A model generated the notes under the pieces. It searched no databases and had not been told where the DNA came from. It saw nothing but the letters and a program-made list of their open reading frames with translations. This document shows positions 10,084 to 19,715 of a stretch of 64,000 nucleotides of DNA, piece by piece. Each line of letters opens with the position of its first letter. Positions within the stretch are counted from its first letter, which is position 1. The translations under genes were made by a program, and so were the position numbers. This DNA is from Chryseobacterium paludis (GTDB lineage: Bacteria > Bacteroidota > Bacteroidia > Flavobacteriales > Weeksellaceae), in the NCBI RefSeq assembly GCF_025403485.1, contig NZ_CP099966.1, positions 682,001 through 746,000 of the forward strand, written 5' to 3'.

Positions 10084-10140
10084 GCAATGTTTAACTGGTT
10101 TTATTAAAACCGTAAAAAGAAAGTATAAAAAAAAGAAAGT

Positions 10141-10977
10141 ATGACGCAATCAGAATTTCGATATGCCCACCATCCTGAAGATGTTAAAAAGTACACAACT
10201 GAAGATTTAAGGAGGGAGTTTTTAATCGATGATTTATTTAATGAAGATCAGATAAAATTAGTCTATTCTATGTATGACAGACTGATTGTAGGTGGAATAC
10301 TACCTTTATCGAAGTCCTTAAAACTTGAGCCAACAGATGATTTGAAAGCAGAATATTTTCTTGACAGAAGAGAGTTAGGAATTATCAATGTTGGCGGAAC
10401 AGGAAAAGTAACAGTAGATGGTGAGGTATATGAGCTTATGAATAAAGAAGCCTTGTATGTTGGGAAAGGGGCAAAAGAAGTGGTTTTTGAAAAATCGGGT
10501 GATGAACAACCTTATTTTTATATCAACTCTGCTCCCGCACATCATTCGTATATGACAAGAAAAATAACGAAGAGCGAGGCTGAGATTGTGGAACTAGGGG
10601 AGGAAAAATATGCTAACAGACGTACGATAAACAAACTGATTGTTAATAGCGTCCTTCAAACATGTCAGCTTCAAATGGGAATGACTGAACTTCACGCTGG
10701 AAGTGTTTGGAATACAATGCCTGCACATACTCATACCAGAAGAATGGAAGCATATTTCTATTTCGATCTGCAGGAAGATCAAAGCATAAGTCATTTCATG
10801 GGGCAACCTGATGAGACACGTCATATTTTTATGAAAAACCGTCAGGCTGTTTTATCCCCGGAATGGTCTATTCATTCTGGAGTTGGAACTTCTAATTATA
10901 CTTTTATCTGGGGTATGGCAGGTGAGAATATGGACTATGGCGATATGGATGGTATCAAAACTAATGAACTAAAGTAA
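10141..10977 (+). CDS. kduI: 5-keto-4-deoxyuronate isomerase KduI
   Basis: Converts 5-keto-4-deoxyuronate (DKI), formed from unsaturated uronic acids released by GH105, to 2,5-diketo-3-deoxygluconate (EC 5.3.1.17). The 278-residue cupin matches the E. coli enzyme in length. Its zinc ligands fall at the same positions: His196 and His198 in AHTHTRRME, Glu203, and His245 in WSIHSG. It is the first gene of the eight-gene uronate operon, and KduD follows after 7 bp. A LacI-type operator just upstream suggests induction by pectin breakdown products. Confidence 0.97.
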   Translation: MTQSEFRYAHHPEDVKKYTTEDLRREFLIDDLFNEDQIKLVYSMYDRLIVGGILPLSKSLKLEPTDDLKAEYFLDRRELGIINVGGTGKVTVDGEVYELMNKEALYVGKGAKEVVFEKSGDEQPYFYINSAPAHHSYMTRKITKSEAEIVELGEEKYANRRTINKLIVNSVLQTCQLQMGMTELHAGSVWNTMPAHTHTRRMEAYFYFDLQEDQSISHFMGQPDETRHIFMKNRQAVLSPEWSIHSGVGTSNYTFIWGMAGENMDYGDMDGIKTNELK

Positions 10978-10984
10978 TTTTCCA

Positions 10985-11767
10985 ATGAATTTATTTGATT
11001 TATCCGGTAAGGTAGCAGTCGTTACAGGGGCTACTCACGGATTGGGAATGGCAATGGCTGAAGGCTTAGCTTCTGCAGGGGCGGAACTGGCCATCACAAG
11101 TACAACGCCTTCAAAGTTAGAGGAAGCTTTAAATTATTATCGCGAAAAAGGATATCATGCAACGGGTTATCTTTTTGATGTAACAGACAAACTTGAGGCT
11201 GCTCAGAAGGTAGCGCTTATGATTGCTACACATGGGAAGATTGATATCCTTGTGAATAATGCAGGAATCATCAAACGTACTCCGGCGATTGATATGGATA
11301 TTGAAGATTTTAGAAAGGTAATCGATGTAGATCTTACAGGTCCTTTTATCATGTCACAACTCGTTGGTAAGCATATGATCAAAAGGAAATCAGGAAAGAT
11401 CATTAATATATGCTCAATGATGAGTGAGCTTGGCCGGGATAATGTAGTGGCGTATGCTTCAGCAAAAGGAGGGCTTAAAATGCTTACAAAAAATCTGGCA
11501 ACAGAATGGGCGAAGCACAATATTCAGGTAAATGGAATTGGCCCGGGATATTTTGCAACATCACAGACAGAGCCAATCAGAGAAGACGGGCATCCTTTCA
11601 ATGATTTTATCATTAGCAGAACTCCGGACGGAAGATGGGGAAACCCTGAAGACCTTGCAGGGACAGCTATTTTCTTAGCTTCCGATGCGAGCAGATTTAT
11701 CAACGGGCAGATCATTTATGTGGACGGTGGTATTCTGGCGACTATCGGGAAACCTGCAAATGAGTAA
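10985..11767 (+). CDS. kduD: 2-keto-3-deoxygluconate-forming short-chain dehydrogenase KduD
   Basis: Reduces 2,5-diketo-3-deoxygluconate to 2-keto-3-deoxygluconate (KDG). It is a 260-residue classical SDR with nucleotide-binding motif TGATHGLG (14-21), NNAG (91-94), catalytic Ser144, and Tyr157/Lys161 in YASAK. FINGQIIYVDGG near the C-terminus is the standard SDR ending. The coupling to kduI (7-bp gap) identifies it as KduD rather than a generic gluconate dehydrogenase. Its product is the substrate of the kinase two genes downstream. Confidence 0.95.
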   Translation: MNLFDLSGKVAVVTGATHGLGMAMAEGLASAGAELAITSTTPSKLEEALNYYREKGYHATGYLFDVTDKLEAAQKVALMIATHGKIDILVNNAGIIKRTPAIDMDIEDFRKVIDVDLTGPFIMSQLVGKHMIKRKSGKIINICSMMSELGRDNVVAYASAKGGLKMLTKNLATEWAKHNIQVNGIGPGYFATSQTEPIREDGHPFNDFIISRTPDGRWGNPEDLAGTAIFLASDASRFINGQIIYVDGGILATIGKPANE

Positions 11768-11785
11768 TAACAGAATTAAACGACA

Positions 11786-13183
11786 ATGAAATCCTTTATA
11801 ACAGATCAATTTTTACTACAAAATAAATACGCTGAAGAGTTATATTTTAACTATGCAGAAAAGTTACCGATCATCGATTATCATAATCACCTGATCCCTA
11901 AAGATATTGCAGAAAACACTGCGTTTGAGAATATTTCTAAAGTCTGGATTGCCGGAGACCATTATAAATGGAGAGCTATGCGTACCATGGGAGTGAATGA
12001 AAAGTTCATTACAGGAGATGCTTCTGACAAAGAAAAATTTGAAGCATGGGCAAAAACAGTGCCTTACACATTAAGAAATCCATTGTATCACTGGACACAT
12101 CTGGAATTGAAACGTTATTTTGGGATCGATGAACTTCTTAACGAAGATAATGCAGGTGAAATTTATGAAAACGTTACCGCACAATTACAGACTCCTGAAA
12201 AATCAACAAGAGGTCTGTTAAAAATGATGAATGTAGAATCTTTATGTACAACCGAAGATCCTACAGATATTTTAAATTACCATCAGGAAATAGCAAAAAC
12301 CGATTTCAGTATTAAAGTAAGTACAGCCTTTCGTCCTGACAAAGCTATTTTGATTGAAAACCACAATTTCGCGGACTATCTGGCCAAACTCGGACAATCG
12401 GCAGGAATTACAATCGATTCCTATCAAAGCCTTTGTGATGCTTTATTAAAAAGAATTGAATACTTCCACGCAAATGGTTGCAGATTATGTGATCACGGAT
12501 TGAATAATATTTCTTTTGAAGAATTTACAGATGCTGAGATCAATACAATTTTCAGTGATAAGTTATCAGGAAAAGTGATTGCCGGAAAGCAGGTTAATCA
12601 ATTCAAAACAGCGATCTTATTATTTTTAGGTGAAACCTATCATCAATTCGGATGGGTTCAACAGTTCCACCTTGGTGCTTTGAGGAATAATAACGAACGT
12701 ATGCACAGGGTTTTAGGACCTGATACAGGCTGGGATTCTATCGGAGATTTCGTTCAGGCTGAAGCACTGTCTAAATTCCTGAATACGCTGGATGGAAAAG
12801 ATAAGCTGGCTAAAACGATTCTTTATAATCTAAATCCTGCCGATAATGAAATTTTTGCAACAATGATCGGAAATTTCAATGATGGCAGTGTGAAAGGAAA
12901 GGTACAATTCGGTTCCGGATGGTGGTTTCTGGATCAGAAAGATGGAATGGTAAAGCAGATGAATGCCCTTTCAAATATGGGACTTATAAGCTGTTTTGTA
13001 GGAATGCTTACAGACTCGAGAAGTTTTCTTTCTTATCCGAGACACGAATATTTCAGAAGGGTATTGTGTAATCTTTTCGGCGAAGAAATGAAGAACGGTG
13101 AATTGCCGGATGATATTGAGCTTATTGGAAGAACGGTTTCAGATATCTGCTATCATAACGCTAAAAATTATTTTGATTTTTAA
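11786..13183 (+). CDS. uxaC: Glucuronate/galacturonate isomerase UxaC
   Basis: Interconverts D-galacturonate and tagaturonate (or glucuronate and fructuronate), the entry step for saturated uronates released by polygalacturonase. It has 465 residues, the usual length, in an amidohydrolase-like TIM barrel. The N-terminal IIDYHNHLIPKD (metal-binding His33 and His35), RLCDHGLNN in the middle and SDICYHNAKNYFDF at the end are family hallmarks. It follows kduD by 18 bp. Having uxaC beside kduID means both saturated and unsaturated uronates are handled by one operon. Confidence 0.96.
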   Translation: MKSFITDQFLLQNKYAEELYFNYAEKLPIIDYHNHLIPKDIAENTAFENISKVWIAGDHYKWRAMRTMGVNEKFITGDASDKEKFEAWAKTVPYTLRNPLYHWTHLELKRYFGIDELLNEDNAGEIYENVTAQLQTPEKSTRGLLKMMNVESLCTTEDPTDILNYHQEIAKTDFSIKVSTAFRPDKAILIENHNFADYLAKLGQSAGITIDSYQSLCDALLKRIEYFHANGCRLCDHGLNNISFEEFTDAEINTIFSDKLSGKVIAGKQVNQFKTAILLFLGETYHQFGWVQQFHLGALRNNNERMHRVLGPDTGWDSIGDFVQAEALSKFLNTLDGKDKLAKTILYNLNPADNEIFATMIGNFNDGSVKGKVQFGSGWWFLDQKDGMVKQMNALSNMGLISCFVGMLTDSRSFLSYPRHEYFRRVLCNLFGEEMKNGELPDDIELIGRTVSDICYHNAKNYFDF

Positions 13184-13192
13184 AGTGAAATT

Positions 13193-14200
13193 ATGAGCAG
13201 TAAAATAGTCACATTCGGTGAAGTAATCATGAGACTTTCACCTCCCGGAAATAAAACTATGAAGCAGAGCTCTGAAATGGAATTCTATTTCGGAGGTACG
13301 GAGCTTAATGTTGCTTCATCACTGGCAACTTTAGGTTGTGATGTAAAGCATATCAGCAATGTTTCTGATGATTTTGTGGGTGAATCTGCAATTTCTTTCA
13401 TTAAAAGTTTTGGGATTGATACTTCGTTTATCAATACAAACGAGCATCCTCTGGGATTATATTTTCTTGAAGTAGGCTCGTCGGTTCGTGCAAGTAGAAT
13501 TACTTACAATAGACTCCATGGTTCTTTTTCTCATATAAAACCAGAACAGGTTGACTGGAAAAAAGCCTTGGAAAGCTGTGAATTTTTTCACTGGACGGGT
13601 ATTAGTCCTGGGATTTCTGAAGGAGCGTATGAAACTTTGAAAGAAGGTTTAAAACTAGCCAGGGAAATGGGTATTCAGATCACAACCGATCCAGCCTATC
13701 GCTCAAACCTTTGGAAATACGGCAAAAATGGAAATGAAATTTTAAAGGAGCTGGTTTCCTATTCCACGATTTTTATTGGTGGTGTAAATGAAATCAACGA
13801 AATTTTAGACACTCAGTTTTCAACAGATCAGAAAGGCTTCATTGAAGCTTGTAAAGAATTAAAAAAACAAATTCCTTCTATTCATAGGATTTTCGATAAA
13901 GTAAGAATCGGTGTTACGGCAAGCTCTCAGCAAACGCAGGGAAGAGCCTGGGTTGAAGAAACTTATTTTGAAACTGAACTTTTAGAAGTAAGCCCGGTGG
14001 TTGACAGAATAGGAACCGGAGATGCTTTTGCAGCAGGCCTGATTTACGGATTGTTAAATTTCGATGATGAAAAGGCATTGAAATTTGCCAATGCAGCCTG
14101 TGCTATCAAGCATACTATTTTGGGAGATACCAATTACTGCAGTGCAGAAGATATTTTGGAAGTAATGAACGGAAATTCTGGTGGAAGAATAAAAAGATAA
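13193..14200 (+). CDS. kdgK: 2-keto-3-deoxygluconate kinase KdgK
   Basis: Phosphorylates KDG to KDPG; both the unsaturated branch (KduI/KduD) and the galacturonate branch (UxaC/UxaB/UxaA) converge on this step. It is a 335-residue PfkB/ribokinase-fold protein with N-terminal FGEVIMRLSPPGN, the substrate-site FYFGGTELNVA (31-41) and the anion-hole motif DRIGTGDAFAAG (271-282, catalytic base Asp277). It starts 9 bp after uxaC and ends 2 bp before eda. The context makes KDG kinase much more likely than fructokinase. Confidence 0.94.
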   Translation: MSSKIVTFGEVIMRLSPPGNKTMKQSSEMEFYFGGTELNVASSLATLGCDVKHISNVSDDFVGESAISFIKSFGIDTSFINTNEHPLGLYFLEVGSSVRASRITYNRLHGSFSHIKPEQVDWKKALESCEFFHWTGISPGISEGAYETLKEGLKLAREMGIQITTDPAYRSNLWKYGKNGNEILKELVSYSTIFIGGVNEINEILDTQFSTDQKGFIEACKELKKQIPSIHRIFDKVRIGVTASSQQTQGRAWVEETYFETELLEVSPVVDRIGTGDAFAAGLIYGLLNFDDEKALKFANAACAIKHTILGDTNYCSAEDILEVMNGNSGGRIKR

Positions 14201-14202
14201 TT

Positions 14203-14877
14203 ATGGCAAGATTTACACGTATAGACGTTGCGTTAAAAGCTAGAGAAACGGGAGTTGTTCCTGTCTTTTATCATGCTGATGCCGAGATAGGCAAGAAAAT
14301 TTTAAAAGCATGCTACGATGGTGGAGCGCGTGTTTTTGAATTTACGAACAGGGGGGATTATGCACACGAAGTTTTTACCGAACTTACAAAATATGCAGCC
14401 AAAGAACTTCCTGAGATGATTTTAGGGGTAGGTTCAGTGGTAGATGCCGGAACAGCCTCGCTGTATATTCAGTCCGGAACCAACTTCATTGTTTCCCCTT
14501 TATTGAATGTAGATATAGCAAAAGTATGTAACAGGAGAAAAATTTCCTGGATGCCAGGCTGCGGGTCAGTTTCTGAAATTTCCTATGCTGAAGAGTTGGG
14601 TGCTGAAATTATTAAAATATTTCCTGCATCCCAGGTGGGAGGACCGGAATTCATCAAAGCAGTAAAAGGACCGATGCCGTGGTCAAATATTATGCCTACA
14701 GGTGGAGTTCTTCCGACAAAGGAAAACCTTACAGAATGGATATCTGCCGGAGCGTATTGCGTGGGTCTGGGTTCACAGTTGTTTGTAAAAAATAATGACG
14801 GAACGTATGATTACGGGAAAATTACAGACGTTGTAAAAAGCTCAATTGAACTCATCAAAGAATTAAGATCGTTTTAA
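14203..14877 (+). CDS. eda: KDPG aldolase Eda
   Basis: Splits 2-keto-3-deoxy-6-phosphogluconate into pyruvate and glyceraldehyde-3-phosphate, the last step of uronate breakdown. It is a 224-residue class I aldolase with Glu46 in VFEFTNR, the Schiff-base Lys138 in IKIFPAS, and phosphate-binding TGGV (166-169). It is coupled to kdgK (2-bp gap). A short hairpin plus T-run follows it (14951-14975) before the transporter gene. Confidence 0.95.
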   Translation: MARFTRIDVALKARETGVVPVFYHADAEIGKKILKACYDGGARVFEFTNRGDYAHEVFTELTKYAAKELPEMILGVGSVVDAGTASLYIQSGTNFIVSPLLNVDIAKVCNRRKISWMPGCGSVSEISYAEELGAEIIKIFPASQVGGPEFIKAVKGPMPWSNIMPTGGVLPTKENLTEWISAGAYCVGLGSQLFVKNNDGTYDYGKITDVVKSSIELIKELRSF

Positions 14878-14950
14878 AACAATTCTTAATACCGGTTTAA
14901 ACGGAAAAGGTTTAATCGAATAAAAATTCTTAGTTAAAAATAGCTTGGAA

Positions 14951-14975
14951 GGGTATTTTATACCCATTTTGTTTT
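14951..14975 (+). terminator. Weak hairpin between eda and exuT
   Basis: GGGTA-TTTTA-TACCC gives a 5-bp stem (6 if T56/A60 pair) followed by ATTTTGTTTTT. It sits in the only sizeable gap (135 bp) of the uronate operon. It could be a partial terminator that lowers expression of exuT-uxaB-uxaA relative to the first five genes. It is too short for strong termination. Confidence 0.35.
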
Positions 14976-15012
14976 TAAAATTAATAAAAAATCAATACTA
15001 TTAAAGATTGAT

Positions 15013-16542
15013 ATGAAAAAAGAAGTATCCTCTAAACCTACTGGTTTTAGATGGACAATATGTTTTTTATTGTTCATTGCCACTACCATTAATTATATGG
15101 ATAGGCAGGTATTATCATTAACTTGGAAAGATTTTATCGCTCCGGAATTTCATTGGAACAATAATGATTACGGAAATATCACCGCATTATTCTCCATTTT
15201 CTATGCAGGAAGTATGCTTTTTGCAGGAAAATTTGTTGATTGGATGGATACGAAAAAAGGCTTCCTTTGGGCAATTGCTATTTGGTCTGTAGGTGCTTGT
15301 TTACATGCATTTTGTGGGATTGCCACATCCGGTATTCTTACCGGAAGCTGGTTCGTAGGATTTAGAGAATCTAAAGAAATTATAGGAACAGTAGATAATG
15401 TCTCAACTGTAATCAGTACCAGCGTAACCTTATTTATTTTTGCACGTTTTGTATTAGCAGTTGGAGAAGCAGGAAATTTTCCAGCGGCAATTAAAACAAC
15501 GGCAGAATATTTTCCTAAAAAAGACAGGGCTTTAGCGACAAGTATATTCAATGCAGGAGCGACAGTGGGAGCTTTAGCTGCACCCATTACTATTCCTTTT
15601 ATAGCAAAATCGATGGGCTGGGAGTGGGCATTTATTATCATCGGAGCTTTAGGTTTTTTATGGATGGGATTGTGGATATTCTATTATAAAAAACCCCATG
15701 AGCATCATAAGGTTAATGAACATGAACTAGTGTATATCCAGCAGGATCAGGATGATGAATCCAATGTGGATTCAAATATTCCTGAAAAGATATTTTCTTT
15801 TAAAGAATGTTTCAGTTATAGACAAACCTGGGCATTTGCTTTCGGAAAATTTATGACTGACGGAATCTGGTGGTTCTTCTTATTTTGGACACCTGCTTAT
15901 CTAAGCTCTGTCTATAAAATGGACAGTACCCAAAGTGCATTGCCCCTGTTTGTATTATACATGATTACACTGTTTTCAATTATTGGCGGGTGGCTTCCTA
16001 AATATTTCGTGGAAAAAAGAGGGATGAATGCTTACACAGGAAGAATGAAAGCCATGCTAATTTTTGCATTTTTCCCTCTGCTGGCGCTTTTTGCTCAACC
16101 TCTGGGCTCTATAACCTATTGGATTCCGGTTGTGATTATCGGGATAGCAGGTGCGGCTCATCAGGCCTGGTCAGCAAATATCTTCTCGACAGTAGGCGAT
16201 ATGTTTCCCAAAAAAGCCATTGCTACAATTACCGGAATAGGTGGAATGGCAGGTGGTATTGGTTCATTTTTAATTAATAAATCTTCTGGGGTACTGTTCG
16301 ATCATGCTCATAAGGCATGGACAACCATTAATGGAACTCCATTACTGGAACTATATCCGGAATACGTCAATCAACGTTTACCGGAAGGTTTTTTTGAACA
16401 GTTGGAAAAGTCAGGAGCCATTGTATCAGACGGAATAGATAAAGGATATATGATTATTTTTTCAGTATGTGCAGTAGCTTATCTGATTGCATGGAGTGTA
16501 ATGAAAGCATTGGTTCCTAAATATAAAGTAATAAGTAAATAA
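15013..16542 (+). CDS. exuT: Hexuronate transporter ExuT, MFS family
   Basis: Inner-membrane proton symporter for galacturonate/glucuronate. It has 509 residues with about 12 hydrophobic segments and the anion:cation symporter N-terminus FRWTICFLLFIATTINYMDRQ, typical of ExuT/GudP. EAGNFPAAIKTTAEYFPKKDRALA is the conserved loop of the family, and GWEWAFIIIGALGFLWMGLW follows. A large insertion around residues 95-140 is slightly longer than in E. coli ExuT. Its stop codon overlaps the uxaB start by one base (TAATG), so the genes are translationally coupled. Confidence 0.92.
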   Translation: MKKEVSSKPTGFRWTICFLLFIATTINYMDRQVLSLTWKDFIAPEFHWNNNDYGNITALFSIFYAGSMLFAGKFVDWMDTKKGFLWAIAIWSVGACLHAFCGIATSGILTGSWFVGFRESKEIIGTVDNVSTVISTSVTLFIFARFVLAVGEAGNFPAAIKTTAEYFPKKDRALATSIFNAGATVGALAAPITIPFIAKSMGWEWAFIIIGALGFLWMGLWIFYYKKPHEHHKVNEHELVYIQQDQDDESNVDSNIPEKIFSFKECFSYRQTWAFAFGKFMTDGIWWFFLFWTPAYLSSVYKMDSTQSALPLFVLYMITLFSIIGGWLPKYFVEKRGMNAYTGRMKAMLIFAFFPLLALFAQPLGSITYWIPVVIIGIAGAAHQAWSANIFSTVGDMFPKKAIATITGIGGMAGGIGSFLINKSSGVLFDHAHKAWTTINGTPLLELYPEYVNQRLPEGFFEQLEKSGAIVSDGIDKGYMIIFSVCAVAYLIAWSVMKALVPKYKVISK

Positions 16543-18008
16543 TGATGGAAAGACAGTTAAAACAAAAATTAAACCGTGAATTGCTGGATTCTCAAGAAAA
16601 ACTTCCTATAAAAATTGTACAGTTTGGAGGTGGAAATTTCATGCGGGGATTTACAGATTACGTAATTGATAAGTTAAATAAAGAGAAAGGTTTTAATGCT
16701 GGAATAGTAAATGTTCAGCCCACAGTGGGGGGGGCTGTTCATAAACTGGAAGAACAGGGTAATTTATATACACTTTTCTCAAGAGGAGTAAAAAAAGGAA
16801 AAATTATTGATACCAAACAGGTGGTTTCGGCGATTCAAAAATCAATCAATCCTTATACAAATTATGATGAATTCTTAGCACTGGCAAAAGAAGAAGAATT
16901 AGAATTTATTTTTTCAAATACAACAGAGACAGGAATCACATATGATGAATCGGAAACCGGTTATCAAGGACCACACAAGAATTTTCCCGCAAAATTAACC
17001 GTTTTACTTCATGAAAGATTTAAATATTTCAATGGAGATACAGAAAAAGGACTTCGGATTATTCCTTGCGAACTGATTGAAGATAATGCATTTGCTTTAA
17101 AAAAAATTGTTTTAAAGTATGCTGATCTATGGAATTTAGGAGAAGGTTTTATAAAATGGATTGAACAAAATAATTATTTTCACAATACATTGGTGGACCG
17201 AATTGTTCCAGGATATCCAAAGGATGATTTAGAAACTTACGAAAGTCAATTGGATTATGAAGATCAGATGATGGTGGTCTCAGAAATATTTTTGCTTTGG
17301 GTGATCCAGGATGCTGGAAATTTGAAGGAGAGAATTCCTTTTGATAAAATTGACGAACAGATATTGGTGGTAGATGATATCCAGCCATACCGTTTAAGAA
17401 AAGTCAGGATACTGAACGGAGGCCACAGTTTGATGTTAGCTCCAGCTATTTTATCTGGCAAGGAGACGGTAAAAGAATCTATAGATGATGAGTTTATAGG
17501 CAGATTTTTAACCAAAACTATATCAAATGAAGTTAATCCTACTTTAGGGTTAGATGAAATTGAATTGAAAGAATTTGCAGAAGAGGTTTTCGACCGGTTC
17601 AGAAATCCTTTCATCAAGCATTATCAGGCAAGTATCGCTTTATATTTTGTTTCTAAATTTAAAGTGAGAATTGTTCCGAGTATCTTAAAATATTTTGAGA
17701 TCAATAGCAGATTACCGTTGAACCTAATTTTTTCTTTAGCGAGTTTAATCAGATTCTATCAGGGAAGTTATGGTGAAAAAACACTGCCGTTGAACGATGA
17801 GGAATTCATTATAAACAGATTCAAAGAAATCTGGAAAAATGAAGATTATGAGATAGTTGCTGAATTGGCACTTAGTGAAACTCATTTCTGGGATATTGAT
17901 CTTACTAAAGTTCAGGGTTTAAAATCAGCGGTAGCAAAAGCATTATGGGAAATCGATCATAATGATATTGAAACTGCTTATAAAAACTTTATCAAATTTA
18001 ATTCTTAA
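16542..18008 (+). CDS. uxaB: Tagaturonate reductase UxaB (altronate oxidoreductase)
   Basis: NADH-dependent reduction of tagaturonate to altronate. The 488-residue protein belongs to the mannitol dehydrogenase family: N-terminal VQFGGGNFMRGFTDYVIDKLN for nucleotide binding, PCELIEDNA and FHNTLVDRIVPGYP in the middle, and the KVRILNGGHS catalytic segment (Lys and Asn/His of the family). UxaB rather than UxuB (fructuronate reductase) is inferred because UxaA, not UxuA, is encoded next to it. Two adjacent ATGs occur at 16542 and 16545, and the first overlaps the exuT stop. Confidence 0.94.
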   Translation: MMERQLKQKLNRELLDSQEKLPIKIVQFGGGNFMRGFTDYVIDKLNKEKGFNAGIVNVQPTVGGAVHKLEEQGNLYTLFSRGVKKGKIIDTKQVVSAIQKSINPYTNYDEFLALAKEEELEFIFSNTTETGITYDESETGYQGPHKNFPAKLTVLLHERFKYFNGDTEKGLRIIPCELIEDNAFALKKIVLKYADLWNLGEGFIKWIEQNNYFHNTLVDRIVPGYPKDDLETYESQLDYEDQMMVVSEIFLLWVIQDAGNLKERIPFDKIDEQILVVDDIQPYRLRKVRILNGGHSLMLAPAILSGKETVKESIDDEFIGRFLTKTISNEVNPTLGLDEIELKEFAEEVFDRFRNPFIKHYQASIALYFVSKFKVRIVPSILKYFEINSRLPLNLIFSLASLIRFYQGSYGEKTLPLNDEEFIINRFKEIWKNEDYEIVAELALSETHFWDIDLTKVQGLKSAVAKALWEIDHNDIETAYKNFIKFNS

Positions 18009-18014
18009 GAAATT

Positions 18015-19628
18015 ATGCAAAAGAAAGTACTGAAAGTAAATCCCGTGGATAATGTAGCAGTGGCGTTGGTAGATTTAACAGAGGGGGAAACTGTTACTTT
18101 GGGTAATCTTACTTATGATATTGTAAAAAATACAAAGGCAAAACATAAATTCGTGACCGAAGATCTTGCAATTGGAGATGCGATCATTATGTATGGTGTT
18201 CTTGTGGGAAAAGCCAACCTTCCTATTCAGAAAGGTGAAGTTATCACTACGGAAAATGTAAAACATCAAAGTGCAAAAGTTGAAGGGAAAACGGAAATAA
18301 CTCCATGGACCGTTCCGGATATTGAAAAATGGAAAGACAAAACATTCAATGGTTATCATAGAGAAGACGGACAGGTTGGAACATCTAATGTATGGCTTTT
18401 CTTTCCACTGGTTTTTTGTGAAAACAGAAATATCGAAATCTTAAAGGAAGTTTTTGAAAAAGAGCTTTTGTTTGAAAAAGTAACAAAGCATCAGTTATTA
18501 TTAAGATCATTGGTGAATAACTCTGAAACTGAAACTGCTATTGAAGATGAAAAGGACTCGCGGATTTTTAAAAATATTGATGTTAAATTTATCACCCATC
18601 AGGGTGGTTGTGGTGGTATTCGTCAGGATGCAGAAGCTTTGGGGCGACTATTGGCAGGCTATGTTAAAAATCCGAACGTAGCCGGAGCTACCGTTTTGAG
18701 TCTTGGGTGCCAGAATTTACAGGTTGATCTATTTAAAGAAGCTTTAGAAAAAATAAGTCCGGATAACAAAAAGCCTATTATTGTTTACGAACAACAAAAA
18801 TCAGGAACTATAGATGAAATGCTGAATGGTATCATCAAAGATTCTTATGAAGCAATAAAACAGGCCAATGAAATCCAAAGGTTGCCCGCACCTCTTTCAA
18901 AACTTGTTCTGGGATTGGAATGTGGCGGCTCAGATGGTTTCTCAGGGATTTCCGCGAATCCGGTTTTAGGACAATTATCAGATTTAATGGCCGGAATCGG
19001 TGGTTCCACCATTCTTTCCGAATTTCCCGAACTGTGTGGAGTAGAGCAGGAGCTGGTTAACCGTTGTGTGAATGAAAAAGATGCTGAAAGATTTTTAACA
19101 TTAATGCAGGATTTTGAAAAATCAGTTGTTGCTGCAGGATCAGGCTTTGATATGAATCCTTCACCTGGAAATATTAAAGATGGATTGATAACAGATGCTA
19201 TGAAATCAGCAGGAGCAGCTAAAAAAGGAGGTTCATCTCCGATTCAGGATGTTCTTGATTTCACAGAGTATATTGAAAAACCGGGGCTGAATTTATTATG
19301 TACTCCCGGAAATGATGTAGAATGTACCACAGCACTTGTGGGATCCGGTTCAAATATGGTTTTATTTACTACAGGTCTCGGAACGCCTACTGGAAACCCT
19401 GTTGTACCTGTTGTTAAAATTTCTTCCAATACATCACTTTCTGAAAGGATGCCCGATATCATCGACTTTAACACCGGAGACATAATTACCGGTGAAAAAA
19501 CAATTGATGAAAAAGCTGAAGAATTATTAGAATTTATAATTGAAGTAGCCAGTGGTGAAGTAAAAACAAAAGCTGCTATTTTAAATCAGAATGATTTTAT
19601 TCCCTGGAGAAGGGGAGTTTCTTTATAA
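18015..19628 (+). CDS. uxaA: Altronate dehydratase UxaA
   Basis: Dehydrates altronate to KDG, feeding KdgK. The 537-residue protein has the full two-part architecture: a small N-terminal SAF domain (residues 1-95, including VGKANLPIQKGEVITTENVKH) and a large catalytic GarD/UxaA domain. Cys-containing conserved segments include THQGGCGGIRQDAE, LSLGCQNLQ, LGLECGGSDGFSGISANP and LCTPGNDVECTTALVGSG, consistent with the iron-dependent active site. It is the last gene of the operon and is followed by a strong terminator. Confidence 0.96.
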   Translation: MQKKVLKVNPVDNVAVALVDLTEGETVTLGNLTYDIVKNTKAKHKFVTEDLAIGDAIIMYGVLVGKANLPIQKGEVITTENVKHQSAKVEGKTEITPWTVPDIEKWKDKTFNGYHREDGQVGTSNVWLFFPLVFCENRNIEILKEVFEKELLFEKVTKHQLLLRSLVNNSETETAIEDEKDSRIFKNIDVKFITHQGGCGGIRQDAEALGRLLAGYVKNPNVAGATVLSLGCQNLQVDLFKEALEKISPDNKKPIIVYEQQKSGTIDEMLNGIIKDSYEAIKQANEIQRLPAPLSKLVLGLECGGSDGFSGISANPVLGQLSDLMAGIGGSTILSEFPELCGVEQELVNRCVNEKDAERFLTLMQDFEKSVVAAGSGFDMNPSPGNIKDGLITDAMKSAGAAKKGGSSPIQDVLDFTEYIEKPGLNLLCTPGNDVECTTALVGSGSNMVLFTTGLGTPTGNPVVPVVKISSNTSLSERMPDIIDFNTGDIITGEKTIDEKAEELLEFIIEVASGEVKTKAAILNQNDFIPWRRGVSL

Positions 19629-19650
19629 AATTTTAATTGTAAATAATAGA

Positions 19651-19689
19651 TAACAAAAGAGTTCAATATAGTATTGAACTCTTTTGTTA
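19651..19689. terminator. Strong bidirectional terminator between uxaA and the LacI regulator
   Basis: An 18-bp perfect stem (TAACAAAAGAGTTCAATA with its complement) closes on a 3-nt loop, with A-rich sequence before and T-rich sequence after. It lies between convergent genes, 22 bp after uxaA and 26 bp from the lacI-type gene stop, so it can serve both strands. Confidence 0.9.
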
Positions 19690-19715
19690 TTTTGGGGAAA
19701 ATAGAGGCTTTAAAG

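Larger units (their letters stand above)
9264..10140. other. 877-bp divergent control region between susC 1 and kduI
   Basis: Very AT-rich, with no credible gene in any frame. It separates two divergent operons and holds two copies of the GCAATCGATTGC-type operator, one near each gene (9388-9399 for susC 1, 10072-10083 for kduI). A small 7-bp hairpin (AAAATAG/CTATTTT, 9878-9895) is also visible without clear function. I could not assign exact promoters: the Bacteroidota -7 box TAnnTTTG is only approximated, for example TATGTTTA on the minus strand just after the susC-side operator, and its -33 TTG is badly spaced. Confidence 0.8.

Noticed and set aside
12411..12424. ACAATCGATTCCTA inside uxaC as a further operator copy
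   Set aside because: Only the central AATCGATT is shared, it lies in the middle of a coding region, and the outer bases that define the operator are missing.
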